Of a stretch of 64,000 nucleotides of DNA, positions 33,787-44,694 are shown piece after piece. The stretch is taken from contig JACTVC010000007.1 of NCBI GenBank assembly GCA_018417955.1, positions 1,729,428 to 1,793,427 of the forward strand, written 5' to 3'. How positions within the stretch are numbered: position 1 is the stretch's first letter; each line of letters opens with the position of its first letter. The translations under genes and the position numbers were made by a program. Origin of the DNA: Laccaria trichodermophora. Its lineage: Eukaryota; Basidiomycota; Agaricomycetes; Agaricales; Hydnangiaceae. The notes under the pieces were generated by a model that searched no databases, had not been told where the DNA came from, and saw nothing but the letters and a program-made list of their open reading frames with translations.

Positions 33787-35029
33787 ATAAAAGCTAGCTA
33801 GCATGCTTTTTGTTTGTTTTTTGTTTTTTTGTTTTTGCGTAGCTTTTTTGTTTTTGTTTTTTGAACCTGTACACAATAATGATTAATGATTATGACATAA
33901 TGATTAATGAATAATTATTAATGATTAATGATAGCTAGCACTCTACTAATTGCTTCTTCTTAGTTCCTGCTGCTAGTTACACAAGCCGCAGGTACAAATA
34001 GAAGCGCTACTGGTTGTGGCTGCTTCGCTAGCAACTACAAGAGCCAGTTTATAAATATAATAAGTAGCTTTTTATATTTAAAAACAAAGGGTTGCATACA
34101 AAGCATTGCTTTGCTACTACTATGTATTATTAGTGCATACACAAGTGTCTTAAAACAATAATCCAATCATTATTCATTAGAATAAACTTTGCAAACAAAA
34201 CAATAATCAAACTTATTATTTATTATTTCAGCTATCCTATTATTGTACGGCTCTTCTAAGTATAAATTAAAAAAATAATATAACTAATAATAAAATAATA
34301 ATAATATAAATAATAATAATAGAGATAAAATAATAGAGATAAAATAATGGAAATAAATAATAAAAAATAAAGGTTAAAAATAAATAAACATTTAGAATAA
34401 ATATATAAAAAGTTTTACGATTCTAATTACTAACAAAAGTAAAAAAGTGCAAATAATATTTGTGCATTTAAATTTATTTATCATTTAGCTAGCAAGAATT
34501 ATAAATAATAATAATAATTATAATAATTATAAAAGCTACTTATTGTATCTGCTGCGGTATTTACAGCAGCTGCTAATTAATAAGCAGCTCTTTTCTTCTG
34601 GTTTTTACAACTACTTGCTAGTGAAGCAGCCAGCCACAATTGCTATTAGCATTCAAAATTAATAATGCTACGCAGAAGCAAACAATAAAAAACATAATCA
34701 ATAAAAACTACTTATTAATGCTAAGAATATAAGCGCTATTTAATTATTTAATAATGCAAAATAAAAGCTACGCACAGTTTGCTTTGATAATAACTAGCTG
34801 CGGCTAAAGCAGCGCTACGCGCTCCTTATTGTGTGATAATCGCTCCTTAGCGTAGCAGCGTTACTGACACAAAATAATCAGAGCCATCGCTACTTAGCGT
34901 AGCACTGTGCCATCGCTACGCAGACACAATATTTTTTAATAATCAAACCACCTGTTCCCGAAAAAACAATTAATTAATGATTAGAATGAAAACAATTGGT
35001 TTGATACAACACCAATAATAATCACAAAA
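33787..35029. repeat. Mitochondrial spacer with dispersed palindromic modules
   Basis: There is no gene. It is AT-rich, with poly-T/GTTTTTT runs at 33807-33862, TAATGATTAATGA repeats near 33880-33930, and several GC-richer modules at about 33960-34050, 34571-34650 and 34796-34925. The 34571-34650 module is one of the composite copies (TTTTTACAACTACTTGCTAG followed by TGAAGCAGCCAGCCACAATT) seen elsewhere in the mitochondrial part. Confidence 0.6.
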
Positions 35030-38024
35030 ATGATCACCTTATTACTACTAATACCCATAATAGGTTCTTTAATAATATTACCTATATCTGATTCAGATAA
35101 ATTAAACAATCAGATAAAAAGAAACAAATAGCTTTAACGACCTCTTTAATAAATTTCTTTATATCTTTATTTATCTGGTATCAATTTGATTCAAATACTA
35201 CACAATATCAATTTTGTATCTGAATTTAATCAATTAATTACTGTCATTTACATTTTGGTATAGATGTATCTCTTTATATTTTGTTTTATTAACAACCTTT
35301 GTAACACCAATAGCCTTATTATCAAATATACGAATATTACCAAAAATTTAAAATTATTTTTAATATCTTTTTTATTATTAGAAACCTTACAAATATGTGC
35401 TTTTGTTTCTTTAGATTTATTATTGTTTTATATCTTTTTTGAAAGTGTTAAGTGTTCTGGGTCAATACTTTTATGCTTACAACTATCAAACTCCGGGGAC
35501 GTCCTAAAGCTTATGATACCAAACTATATTCGAAAGAGTATAAGTGGATGAAGTAATTACTCATGTAAGGTAATAAGTCATAAGATGATTGAAAATGAAA
35601 TGGATTATCGCGGATCTAAATCAGAATTTGTTTCACTTACAAATTCTGTAAAAGAGCAACGAGTAGACGGTAGTTATTGCATTGCTAATTCTAAATTAAT
35701 GCAATTAAGGTATACTCTAATGGGTTTCGAAAGAAATTATCAAATCAGCAACCCTTCTAACCAAATTTTTATAAAAAAGTTAAAATTACTTACAAAAGCT
35801 ACGCAGCCTAGCTTAAATAGAAGTTTTTATACTCAAACTAATAATCTTATTAATTATTCTGATTTTAATAAACAAATTTCTACTAATAAAATTAATTTTA
35901 CAAAACCTTCACAATTATTAAATCCTTGGTTTATTACTGGTTTTACTGACGGTGAAGGATGTTTTGGTCTTTATACTTACAAAAATGCTGCTTTAAAAAT
36001 CGGTTGGTATACTTTTTTAGATTTTAAAATTACTTTACATGTTAAAGATAGAAATATTTTAGAGCAAATTCAAAAATATTTTGGTGTCGGAGTAATATCT
36101 AAACATGGAGAAAATCTTTGCAATTATAGTATAAAATCAATTAAAGATATACAAATGGTTATAAATCATTTTGATAAATTTCCATTGAAAACTAATAAAT
36201 TAAAAGATTACACATCTTTCAAAAAAGGCACAGCATACTATATTATTAAAAATAAAGAGCATTTAACAAAACAAGGTTTAGATAAATTAGTTTCAATTAA
36301 AAGTTCAATGAATCTAGGCTTATCTCCTGAATTAAAATTAGCTTTTCCAAATATTAATACTTCTTTAATTAAAGAACCTTATAATCATAATACAAAGGAT
36401 GGTAATATTAAGGCTAATATTTCAATTTTTGATCCTAATTGGATCTCAGGATTTGCTTCAGGAGAAGGTAGTTTTCAAGTGAATATTAGAAAAATTAAAA
36501 AACTAGATAATAAATATCAAGTATTATTAACATTTAGTATAGGTCAACACAGTAGAGATGAATTATTATTGAAAAGTTTAGCTAAATATTTAGATTGTGG
36601 AAAAGTAATAAAAAAAATAAACAGTAAAAATAATACTGAGTTTTTTGAATTCAGTGTGTCAAGATTTAAAGATGTTAATGAAAAAATTATATCTTTATTT
36701 CTTAAATATCCTATTCAAGGAAGGCGCAGCAAAATTATTAGATTACCAAGATTTTTATAATGTAGCTAATTTAATGAATAAAAAAACTCATCTTACTGAT
36801 TTAGGACTTAATAAAATCAGATTAATAAAACAAGGCATGAATAGAAATAGAATATAATTACAAGTTAATTGTTCTATTAAAAAGTTTGATTTTCCTTTAA
36901 GCAAAGCAAAGTAGCTTTTTTTTATTTGCTATTACTTGCTAAGAAGCTTGAATATAAAAATTTGCAAGATAAAGCTGACCACCGTGGTTTTACCAATATT
37001 ATTTATAGTTATAGTTATATTTGGTCATGGTAAAGATAGATTTAGATCTGCCTTTTTATTTTTTTTATATACTTTAGCAGGAAGTTTACCGATGTTATTG
37101 TGTATCTTAATACTATTAAGTTACATTGGTTCAACAGATTTTCAGTTAATTTCTTTATATGAAATAAGTTTAGATAGTCAAAAAATATTATGGTTAGGTT
37201 TTTTTGTAGCTTTTGCTGTTAAAACACCTATGTATCCTTTTATTATTTGGTTACCTAAAGCACATAGTGATTCTCCTTTAGCTGGATCCATATTACTAGC
37301 AGCAACAATCTTAAAATTAGCTACTTATGGTTATCTAAGAGTATTAATTAATTTTTTACCAGATGCTACTAATTATTTTAGTCCTTTAATACAAGTTATA
37401 GCTATTATTTCTTTAATTTATGCTAGTTTTTCTACTATTATACAACAAGATACCAAAAGATTGATAGCTTATAGTAGTGTATGTCATATGGCTGTAGTGG
37501 TACTAGGTTTATTTTCTAATACAATTCAAGGTATTGAAGGTGCTATTTTATTAGCAATTGCACACGGTTTCGTTAGTCCTGCTTTATTTATTTGTGTGGG
37601 TGGAATTATATATGATAGAACGGGTACTAGAATTATTAATTATATTAGAGGTTTAGTTACTTATATGCCAGTATTTACTATTTTATTCTTTGTTTTCACT
37701 TTAGCTAATGCAGGTATACCTTTAACTCTTAATTTCTTAGGAGAACAATTATCTTTATTAGGAATATGGCAACAAAATCCTATTATTGCAGCTTTAGGAG
37801 CTACTTCTATAGTTCTTTCTGCTGCTTATTCTATTTTCCTTTATAATAGATTATCTTATGGTACTTATTCCCCACATCTGCAACCTGTTAAAGATATTAA
37901 TAGAAGAGAATATTGTTTATTAATATCTTTATTAGTTCCTACTTTTTTATTAGGTATTTTCCCTAATGTTATTTTAGATTCATTACATATTACTACTTCT
38001 TCTTTATTATATATTTTACCTTAA
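35030..38024 (+). CDS. nad4: NADH dehydrogenase subunit 4, split by a group I intron; exon 1 frameshifted
   Basis: Exon 1 runs 35030 to about 35449 and exon 2 about 36988-38024. Exon 2 is clean: LPILFIVIVIFGHGKDRFRS, FLYTLAGSLPMLLCILILLS, then IIWLPKAHSDSPLAGSILLA, IAYSSVCHMAVVVLGLFSN, HGFVSPALFICVGGIIYDRT and AGIPLTLNFLGE, ending LLYILP. This is a proton-pumping membrane subunit of respiratory complex I. Exon 1 starts MITLLLLIPIIGSLIMLPIS and ends DLLLFYIFFESV, but the correct reading changes frame at least four times (near 35120, 35218, 35245 and 35279), each with stops in the former frame. As written it cannot make a full protein. Clustered base-calling errors are the simplest explanation. 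Confidence 0.88.
35450..36987 (+). other. Group I intron in nad4
   Basis: The intron of about 1.54 kb lies between ...FFESV and LPILF of nad4. Near its 5' part the segment CAAACTCCGGGGACGTCCTA (35488-35507) and AAGTGGATGAAGTAATTACTC resemble group I core pairings. The ORF begins downstream with GSKSEFVSLTNSVKEQRVDG and LMGFERNYQISNPSNQI, leader text typical of LAGLIDADG ORFs that are fused to or follow group I cores in fungal mitochondria. The exact splice bases are uncertain by a few nt. Confidence 0.75.
35585..36857 (+). pseudogene. LAGLIDADG homing endonuclease in nad4 intron, C-terminal frameshift
   Basis: This is a two-motif LAGLIDADG protein: first motif WFITGFTDGEGCFGL (residues about 118-132), second WISGFASGEGSFQVN (about 282-296). 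The two-domain form cuts DNA as a monomer at the intron insertion site and drives intron spread. The reading frame is open to 36760, but near 36720 it changes: YPIQG is followed by RRSKIIRLPRFL and a stop. The neighbouring frame instead carries the expected ending AKLLDYQDFYNVANLMNKKT, THLTDLGLNKIRLIKQGMNR, to 36857. The junction text GGAAGGCGCAGCAAAA suggests a small non-triplet insertion. The N-terminal part also contains GCTACGCAG (35806-35814), the core of the spacer repeats, read in frame as ATQ. Confidence 0.85.
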
Positions 38025-39803
38025 TTAATGCAAGCCTTGTTGTTTTATATTCTTGATCCTGCTAGCAAAGCAAGCTTGCTTTGCTACACAATAAGTAGCA
38101 ATTAAAATAAGTCATTATAATAACAAAGCATAATGCAATGTTTGCAACCAAACTTTTTTACTTTTCTTCTTATTCTATGATTAATAAGTAGCTTTTATTT
38201 ATTATTTATTATTATCGCGACACACTTGCTAGCTTCTTATGGCTAGTAGCACTTGCTTTGCTACCCATTTATTACACAAGCAGGTAACTCTGGGATTAAT
38301 TAGATCATAAACAGCCTTTATAAATATTTGGCTGTAGAGGCTGGCTAGCTTTAGCAGTTGCTACCAATTTAATAATTAATAAAATTTGGTGGTAGCACTT
38401 GCTACCATAGACCATCAACCTCCTAAGACCAAAACCAGTTATTTTCTTATGAATCGCCACTTAGCGTAGCAGAATCAGGCACAAGAATCAAGCAGCCGTC
38501 CATTAGTATAAAATAATTATTTTAAATTGCTTGTATCTACCTGTATTTACAAGTACTAGCGAAAATAAAAATTTTAAAAATAAATAAATTTAAATATTTA
38601 AACCCCTTTATTTTTGTATGTTAATTATTAATTTCTAGCTTATTACTCTAAATTATACCGAAGGATACTAATCTTTACGTAGTTTTATTACTAATTAGTA
38701 GCCTAGTAAACTTATAATATAAAATAAATTATAAGTTTGCTAGGCTTAATAAGGATCTTACGTTTTTATTAATAATCAATAACTACTTATTTTGTTATTA
38801 TAATTAATTAAAATTTTATGGTTGCTTCGCTACAAATTAAAGCATTATTTAGCTAATTATTAATAAAACACAAACCATTAACAGTAGCTTGTGCTACTAG
38901 CTAGTGCTACCTGCTTGTAATTATAAAAATAAATGAGGTATGGTATTAGCTAATGCCAAAAATATTATTGTTTTATATTCCTTGCTTCGCTACCATAAGT
39001 AGCGATCCTGCTTCTTATTAAGCTACTTATGAATCAGACACTGCTTGCGAAGCAAGGCACACTTGCTAGCAGAAGTAGCGAATCATAAGTAGCTATGGCT
39101 CTTGTAGTTGTAAATACCACAACTACAACCAGTAGCGCTAATAGCAATTGTGGCTGGCTGCTTCGGTAGCAAGTAGTTGTAAAAACCAGAAGCAAACCTT
39201 GCTTTGCTAGTAGCGATTCATAAGTAGCGCGTAGCACAACAGAGGTAAAATAATTATCCTTCTCTAATTTGAATTTAATTAAATATAAAGGCAATTGCTT
39301 GTGTATACCTAGCTTTTTAAGCTTTTAATAGGTATACTAGTTTGTTTAATTTATAAATAATCATTAATAATTAATAATTAATAAAAGAGAGTTAATAATT
39401 AATAATAAAAGAGAGTTAATAAAACAGTAAATGTTATTAATTATCTTTACTAATGTGTATTATATTTTTTACATTAATAATCAGATAAGAATTTTTATCC
39501 AATATATTAATAGGCTATATATAATAGAAATTAAATAATGATTAAATTATTTTAATAAAAGCTACTTTTTGTTGTTTGCTTCTTCGCTTCTTTACTCCGC
39601 AAGGAGCAAACAACAAAAAATAATAATTATAATAAACAAAAGCTACGCTAAGCTAGCAATTTATTTATTTGCAAAGTATTAAGTAATTAGTAAATTACTA
39701 ATAAAAGCTACGATTAAAATTTTAATCTATATAATACAAATTAAAATTAATTAATACAAATATTATACCCGATTAATAAGAAGTGGAATATACTTTAAAA
39801 AAA
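38025..39803. repeat. Mitochondrial spacer with many palindromic modules
   Basis: There is no gene. Modules with CTTGCTTTGCTA/TAGCAAAGCAAG cores, ACCGAAGGATACTA (about 38657) and TTAGCGTAGCAG are frequent. About 39085-39215 is an inverted copy of the composite module: TTGTGGCTGGCTGCTTC followed by AGCAAGTAGTTGTAAAAACC. The minus-strand open frame at 39034-39294 is made of these repeats and is not taken as a gene. Confidence 0.6.
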
Positions 39804-39887
39804 ACGAATATGTTGAAATTGGTAGACAATCTTTTCTTAAGCAAAAGTGGGAGTGATCCCTTAAGAGTTCGAGTCTCTTTATTCGTA
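39804..39887 (+). tRNA. trnL(uaa): tRNA-Leu(UAA), mitochondrial
   Basis: Acceptor ACGAATA pairs with TATTCGT. The D arm holds TTGGTAGAC, the anticodon loop CTTAAGC has anticodon TAA, there is a long variable arm (GGGAGTGATCCC) as expected for leucine, and the T arm is AGAGTTCGAGTCTCT. Confidence 0.92.
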
Positions 39888-40300
39888 AATCTTTGTTTCA
39901 AAGATAGTGTTCCCCCTTTTTCTAGTTATTGCTATCTGCATTGCAGGAATATAAAACGCTACGCAGAATTGTTGTGCTACTTATTAATTCTCATAAGTAG
40001 CTAGCATCCTTCGGTTTAAAAATAAGCAAGTTTAATGATAATGATAATTTAAATGATAATGATAATCCTAATAAGTATAAGAAGCTCAAACTTATTAATA
40101 ATACAACTCACCAATTAATAATAAAGTTAATAATAGAGATAAAATTATTATTAGAATAAAAAAATAGAAATAAGTATCATCATACATTATAATATAAAAC
40201 TACTACTATTTGAATTTGTGTAACACAAAAAAATATACTTTCATATCAAGCACTGCTTTTATTAATATTAAAAAAAGCTACTTATGAATCGCTACGCAGA

Positions 40301-40374
40301 GGTAAAATTAGTTTAATTGGAAAAATGACGTCTTGTGGCGACGATGTTCAGAGTTCAAGTCTCTGATTTTACCC
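40301..40374 (+). tRNA. trnH(gug): tRNA-His(GUG), mitochondrial
   Basis: Acceptor GGTAAAA pairs with TTTTACC. The anticodon stem CGTC/GACG encloses loop TTGTGGC with anticodon GTG, and the T arm is CAGAGTTCAAGTCTCTG. A repeat core GCTACGCAGA directly abuts the 5' end. Confidence 0.9.
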
Positions 40375-40909
40375 TTAAACAATAAAAACTAAGACAGCTT
40401 ATTATTAATCAGCTCAAACCAAACTCCAACTAAAATTATATTACATATAAAATATTAATACTTCAAGGGTTGCTAGGATTATATTTTGTTGGTTGGTAGC
40501 AGCAGCGCTTTAGCTGCAGCAGCAAGCAGAACCAACCTGACCTTGTAATTATAAAAATAAAGCTACCTGCAACACAAGTGATGGTTGCTTCGCTACAAAT
40601 CAAAACTAGATTTTGTGTCTCTAGCGAAGCAAGTAGTGCTACTTACGAATCACAAGTAAGCTAGTATTTTTCTAGATACACCCACTACAAGTAAGAGTAA
40701 TTATTTAAATAAAATCACTTTTTGTTATTTGGTTTGAGCTGATTAATAATAAGATGCCTTTTTTTGAGTTTGAGCTGCTTATTTATTAATAATAAGCTGC
40801 TACTTATGATAAATAAATTGAAATGCACAATAAAAGCTACTTATTTTGTTGGTTGCTAAAGCTATACTACTTATGAATTATTACCCATCAATTAAAAAAA
40901 AAAATAATA

Positions 40910-40992
40910 GCGAGTGTGCTGAAATTGGTAGCCAGATGAGTCTTAGGAACTCATGATTCATAATCGTAAGAGTTCAAGTCTCTTTACTCGTA
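40910..40992 (+). tRNA. trnL(uag): tRNA-Leu(UAG), mitochondrial
   Basis: GCGAGTG pairs with TACTCGT (two G-U pairs). The D arm has TTGGTAGCC, the anticodon loop CTTAGGA gives TAG, there is a long variable arm, and the T arm is AGAGTTCAAGTCTCT. It is closely similar in layout to the UAA isoacceptor upstream. Confidence 0.9.
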
Positions 40993-41407
40993 TAAATTAT
41001 AGATCTTTTAATTTATCTGATTCAGCTCCTTATGAATCGAAGTTTTTATAAATAAAAAGCTTTTACTTGGCTATACTAGATTCGCTAAAGCTATTATTTA
41101 GCAGACACAGTAGCTTCGATTAAGGAAGGATATTCCAGCCTCTTATAATAGTTGGATGCAGTTTTAGCATCCAATTGGGAAATTAAAATAAAATAAAGCT
41201 ACCCACTCATTTTAATTATCCAACAAATTTAGTCGCTGGTCACTAAGCTAGCAAAATCTTTTTAAATGTTTAATGTTTAATGTTTAATGTTTAATCTTAA
41301 ATGTTTAATGTTTAATGTTTAATGTTTAATGTTTAATGTTTAATGTTTAATGTTGCCTAGAAACAGTAATAAAAATATAAACAGTCATTAATAATTAAAA
41401 TTTTAAA
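40993..41407. repeat. Spacer with hairpin and TTTAATG tandem repeat
   Basis: GTTGGATGC and GCATCCAAT (about 41150-41175) form a clean 8-bp hairpin. From 41263 to 41353 the heptamer TTTAATG is repeated about twelve times with one interruption (TCTTAAA), ending some 55 bp before atp6. Confidence 0.7.
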
Positions 41408-42175
41408 ATGTCACAATTTTTTATTTTATCTCCTTTAAGTCCATTTGAAGTCGTAAGTTTAATAGGTTTAAATGCACCTGTTTTATCTTATATCAATCTA
41501 AGTTTAACTAATTTAGCTTTATATTCTTGTTTTATTTTATTAGTAGTAATAGGATTACATTTTTACGGTAATAATGAATCAAATTTAATACCAAGTAAAT
41601 GGTCAATATCATTAGAATCATCATTTCAAAGTTTAAGTTCAATGGTAAGAGAACAAGTAGGATCTCAAAGTGAAATCTATTTACCATTTATTTATTCATT
41701 ATTCTTTTTTATTTTAATTGGAAATTTAATTTCTAATGTACCTTATTCTTTTGCAGTTACAGCCAGTGGTGTAGTTTCATTAGGATTAAGTTTTACAATC
41801 TTTATTGGGGTTACTCTTTTAGCTTTATCTATCCATGGTATTAAATTCTTTGCTTTCTTTATACCAGCTGGAACTCCTTTAGCTTTAGTACCTTTATTAG
41901 TTTTAATTGAATTAATATCTTATTTAGCTAGAGCTGTCTCATTAGGAGTTCGATTATTTGCTAATATTACGGCCGGACATACATTATTAAAAATCTTATC
42001 TACTTACTTATTCCAATTATTTTCAGGTTCTATAATTATCGCTATATTAACTTTAATACCTTTTGCTATCTTCTTAGCATTAATAGGTTTAGAAATAGCA
42101 GTATCTTTAATTCAAGCATTCGTATTTACTTTATTAGTATGTTCATACTTAAGAGATGCTATCGAATTACATTAA
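41408..42175 (+). CDS. atp6: ATP synthase subunit a
   Basis: The 255-aa membrane protein starts MSQFFILSPLSPFEVVSLIG. It contains LPFIYSLFFFILIGNLISNV, the helix with the essential Arg (ARAVSLGVRLFANITAGH) and a C-terminal LEIAVSLIQAFVFTLLVCSY. It forms the proton half-channels of the F1Fo ATP synthase beside the c-ring (atp9 at 55776). Length and motifs are normal, with no intron and no repeat insertion. Confidence 0.97.
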   Translation: MSQFFILSPLSPFEVVSLIGLNAPVLSYINLSLTNLALYSCFILLVVIGLHFYGNNESNLIPSKWSISLESSFQSLSSMVREQVGSQSEIYLPFIYSLFFFILIGNLISNVPYSFAVTASGVVSLGLSFTIFIGVTLLALSIHGIKFFAFFIPAGTPLALVPLLVLIELISYLARAVSLGVRLFANITAGHTLLKILSTYLFQLFSGSIIIAILTLIPFAIFLALIGLEIAVSLIQAFVFTLLVCSYLRDAIELH

Positions 42176-44316
42176 TATAATTACAGTTGCTTTTTATTAT
42201 ACATTTAGTGTGTCTGCATAGCGATGACACAGCTGCTAATTCATAACGCTACTGGTTGTAGTTGTGGTATTTACAACTACAACTACAACTACAAGAAGTA
42301 GCGATTCTAATAAAACAAAGTAGCGTATTTTTTTATTTAAACCCCTTTTTTTACAGTAAGTCGAAAATAAATTTTTAATTTAAACTAGATTAGCTAGTTA
42401 TTATATTAGTAGCTGTTGAAGTTTGGTAGCTTATTATTATTATTTTATCTCTATTATTATTTTATCTCTATTATTAATCATACCGAAGGATGCTAGGACT
42501 AATTAGTAATAAAAAAAAAAAACTACGCTTGTTTTGCAACACAACTACTTTGATTCGCTAATTCATAAACAAAGTAGCTAAAGAATTTAATTAAAAACTA
42601 CTTTTATCTTTCTTTATGAATAATAATTAATAATCGCTAGACACAATAAAAAGGTGGCTTACACTAATAACAAAAATGTCTGCGTAGCGCGTAGCGCGTA
42701 GCGCGTAGCGCGTAGCGCGTAGCGCGTAGCGCGTAGCGCGTAGCGCGTAGCGATTCTTTTGTGTCAGAAGCTAGCTAATGATAACCAACTGCTTGCTTCG
42801 CTAGAAAGATTTGCTAGCAAAAACAGCTAATTAAAAAAATAAAAACTAATAAATAAAACGCAGATATGCATTGAAATCAAACTTATTAATCATACAAAAT
42901 GCTTTTTATGATAAGGTGTACTTGCTTTGTGATTCTAAAAAAAACTACTTTTATCTTCTTTTTATGATTCGCTACTTCTGAGCCGCTTATGAATGAGCAG
43001 AGCCGCTTATTAATTTAATTAGCAGTGGTGTCTTAGATATAAGTAGCACTTGCTACCGCAGACACAAAAGCTAGAGATAGTATAAAAATAATAAGATAAA
43101 ATATAAATTAATTAAATAAGGCTGGTTTTTGTTGATTGATTATTAACAAAATAAATAGCTTAGCGTAGCAGTTTCTTATTATTTATTGATTTGATATTTA
43201 TTTTATCTGGCAATATTAGCTTTTCTTTTAGTATTTAAGGGAATTTTTTTTTTTGTTAGTGCAAGGAGTGTTAGCAATTGTTGGATACAATTACTAGTTA
43301 TTGCTTTGCTACTGGTAAGGCTTGCTTTTTTATTCTTTCTTTTTTTAGGGATAATTATAATTAATTTTTGTTCTAATGAAAATTTTTCTATTAAGTAATT
43401 ACCTGAAATGGCAAATAAAATACTTATAATACAAGTAAGAATAAACAAACTAGAAGCAATATTTATGACTAAACAAATTTCCTTGTGTCTTCACAGATAA
43501 AGTATCCAGATACTGTTTAATTTTCATTTATAGCATTTATAATAGTATTATCACTATTAAATTTATTTTTTTTTTAATTATTTAATAAGTCCAAAATAGT
43601 ATCAGCTGTTTTATTTACCTTAGCAAATGTTTCTAGGCACAATATTTGTTGTTGATGGATCCGTTTGATAATTATTGATTATATTTAATGAATCTTTAGG
43701 TTTAGTATTAACCTCACCCTTTTCTAACATTAACAGAATAAAATATTTCTTATTTATCAATAGTATTATCCATAGTGTTTAAGTAATTTTTTAAATCGTC
43801 CATTTTTCTATACATTGATTTTTTTTTTCTGATTCTAAAAAGTAGCGATTGATAAGAAGCAAACAAAAAAGTAGCTTTAAAATAAAGTAAAATAATTTTA
43901 TTTTATTTTTTTATTTTATTTTAACTATTTATTCACTTATTTTATGAAATCTATGGCTTAATAAGCTTACTATTATTATAACTAACTCTTGCTCCGCCAG
44001 AAGCGCGGAGAGTAACTAGAATTCTATTCTAAAAAAATTTACCTGCTTATTTCTAAGTCGCTAACAATTAACCTAAAACATATTATTGTTTTAACACCCA
44101 CCATATTTTTGCTAGCTTGCATAGCCACCCTACGTAGTTTTTTTAATATTAATAAAAAGATGTAGTACATGATTTTTAATATCTCTTTAGTCTTTAGTCT
44201 TTAGTCTTTAGTCTTTAGTCTTTAGTCTTTATTATTTAGTCTTTATTATTTAGTCTTTAGCTTTAGGGGGAATAAATATTAGTTATTCTGCGTAGCTAAT
44301 TTTTATTTTATTTTAG
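42176..44316. repeat. Spacer with period-7 array and a decayed ORF
   Basis: From about 42682 to 42755 the 7-mer GCGTAGC is repeated about ten times. ACCGAAGGATGCTAGGACTAATTAGTAATAAAA-like text at about 42482 recurs inverted near 61166. Around 44191-44262 TCTTTAG is repeated, mixed with TCTTTATTAT. A decayed open frame lies at about 43203-43840 on minus (listed separately). Confidence 0.6.
43203..43840 (-). pseudogene. Decayed mitochondrial ORF of unknown type
   Basis: The only open part (43448-43203) reads MFILTCIISILFAISGNYLI then EKFSLEQKLIIIIPKKRKN: a membrane helix followed by a charged segment. Upstream on the same strand, in changing frames, I can read GEVNTKPKDSLNIINNYQTD and NKTADTILDLLNN, which look like former coding sequence interrupted by frameshifts. 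The helix-plus-charged-tail pattern is reminiscent of hypothetical proteins in other fungal mitochondrial genomes, but I cannot name it. Confidence 0.35.
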
Positions 44317-44694
44317 TTATTTATTAGAATTAATTTTCACTTCAAAATTAGCAAGAGATATAGCACCAGATCCAATTTCTAATACAAAACCAATAGTTAA
44401 AACAATAAAGAATACGATTCCAATTGTAAATCCAAAAGTAGACACTTGATATAATGAAACAGCAAGCGGGAATAATAATAAAATTTCAAGATCGAAAATT
44501 AAGAATAATAATGCTACAATCATAAAGTGAATTTGAAATGTCGATCTAGTTTGTCCATATATTGGCGTAAATCCACATTCATAGGCAGAAACTTTAGCTT
44601 CATCCGGTTTATGAGGAGCTAATAAAACATTTAAAGCTAGTAATATAAAGGATAAAATTGGAACAAAAATAAAAAGAAAAAATAAATTATTCAT
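44317..44694 (-). CDS. nad3: NADH dehydrogenase subunit 3
   Basis: The 125-aa subunit of complex I starts MNNLFFLFIFVPILSFILLA. It has the characteristic SAYECGFTPI loop containing the switch cysteine, and FDLEILLLFPLAVSL with the conserved acidic residues in the second helix. Its ATG overlaps the stop of nad2 by one base (TAATG at 44692-44696 on minus), the standard nad2-nad3 arrangement in many fungi, implying co-transcription. Confidence 0.96.
   Translation of the reverse strand: MNNLFFLFIFVPILSFILLALNVLLAPHKPDEAKVSAYECGFTPIYGQTRSTFQIHFMIVALLFLIFDLEILLLFPLAVSLYQVSTFGFTIGIVFFIVLTIGFVLEIGSGAISLANFEVKINSNK

Noticed and set aside
35030..35449. Programmed frameshifting or RNA editing in nad4
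   Set aside because: At least four shifts in 400 bp of alternating direction have no known fungal mechanism; sequence error or decay is more likely.
39034..39294. Minus-strand open frame in the nad4-tRNA spacer
   Set aside because: Encoded entirely by the palindromic spacer modules.
41108..41190. Mitochondrial RNase P RNA
   Set aside because: There is a clean hairpin, but the conserved P4 sequences were not found.
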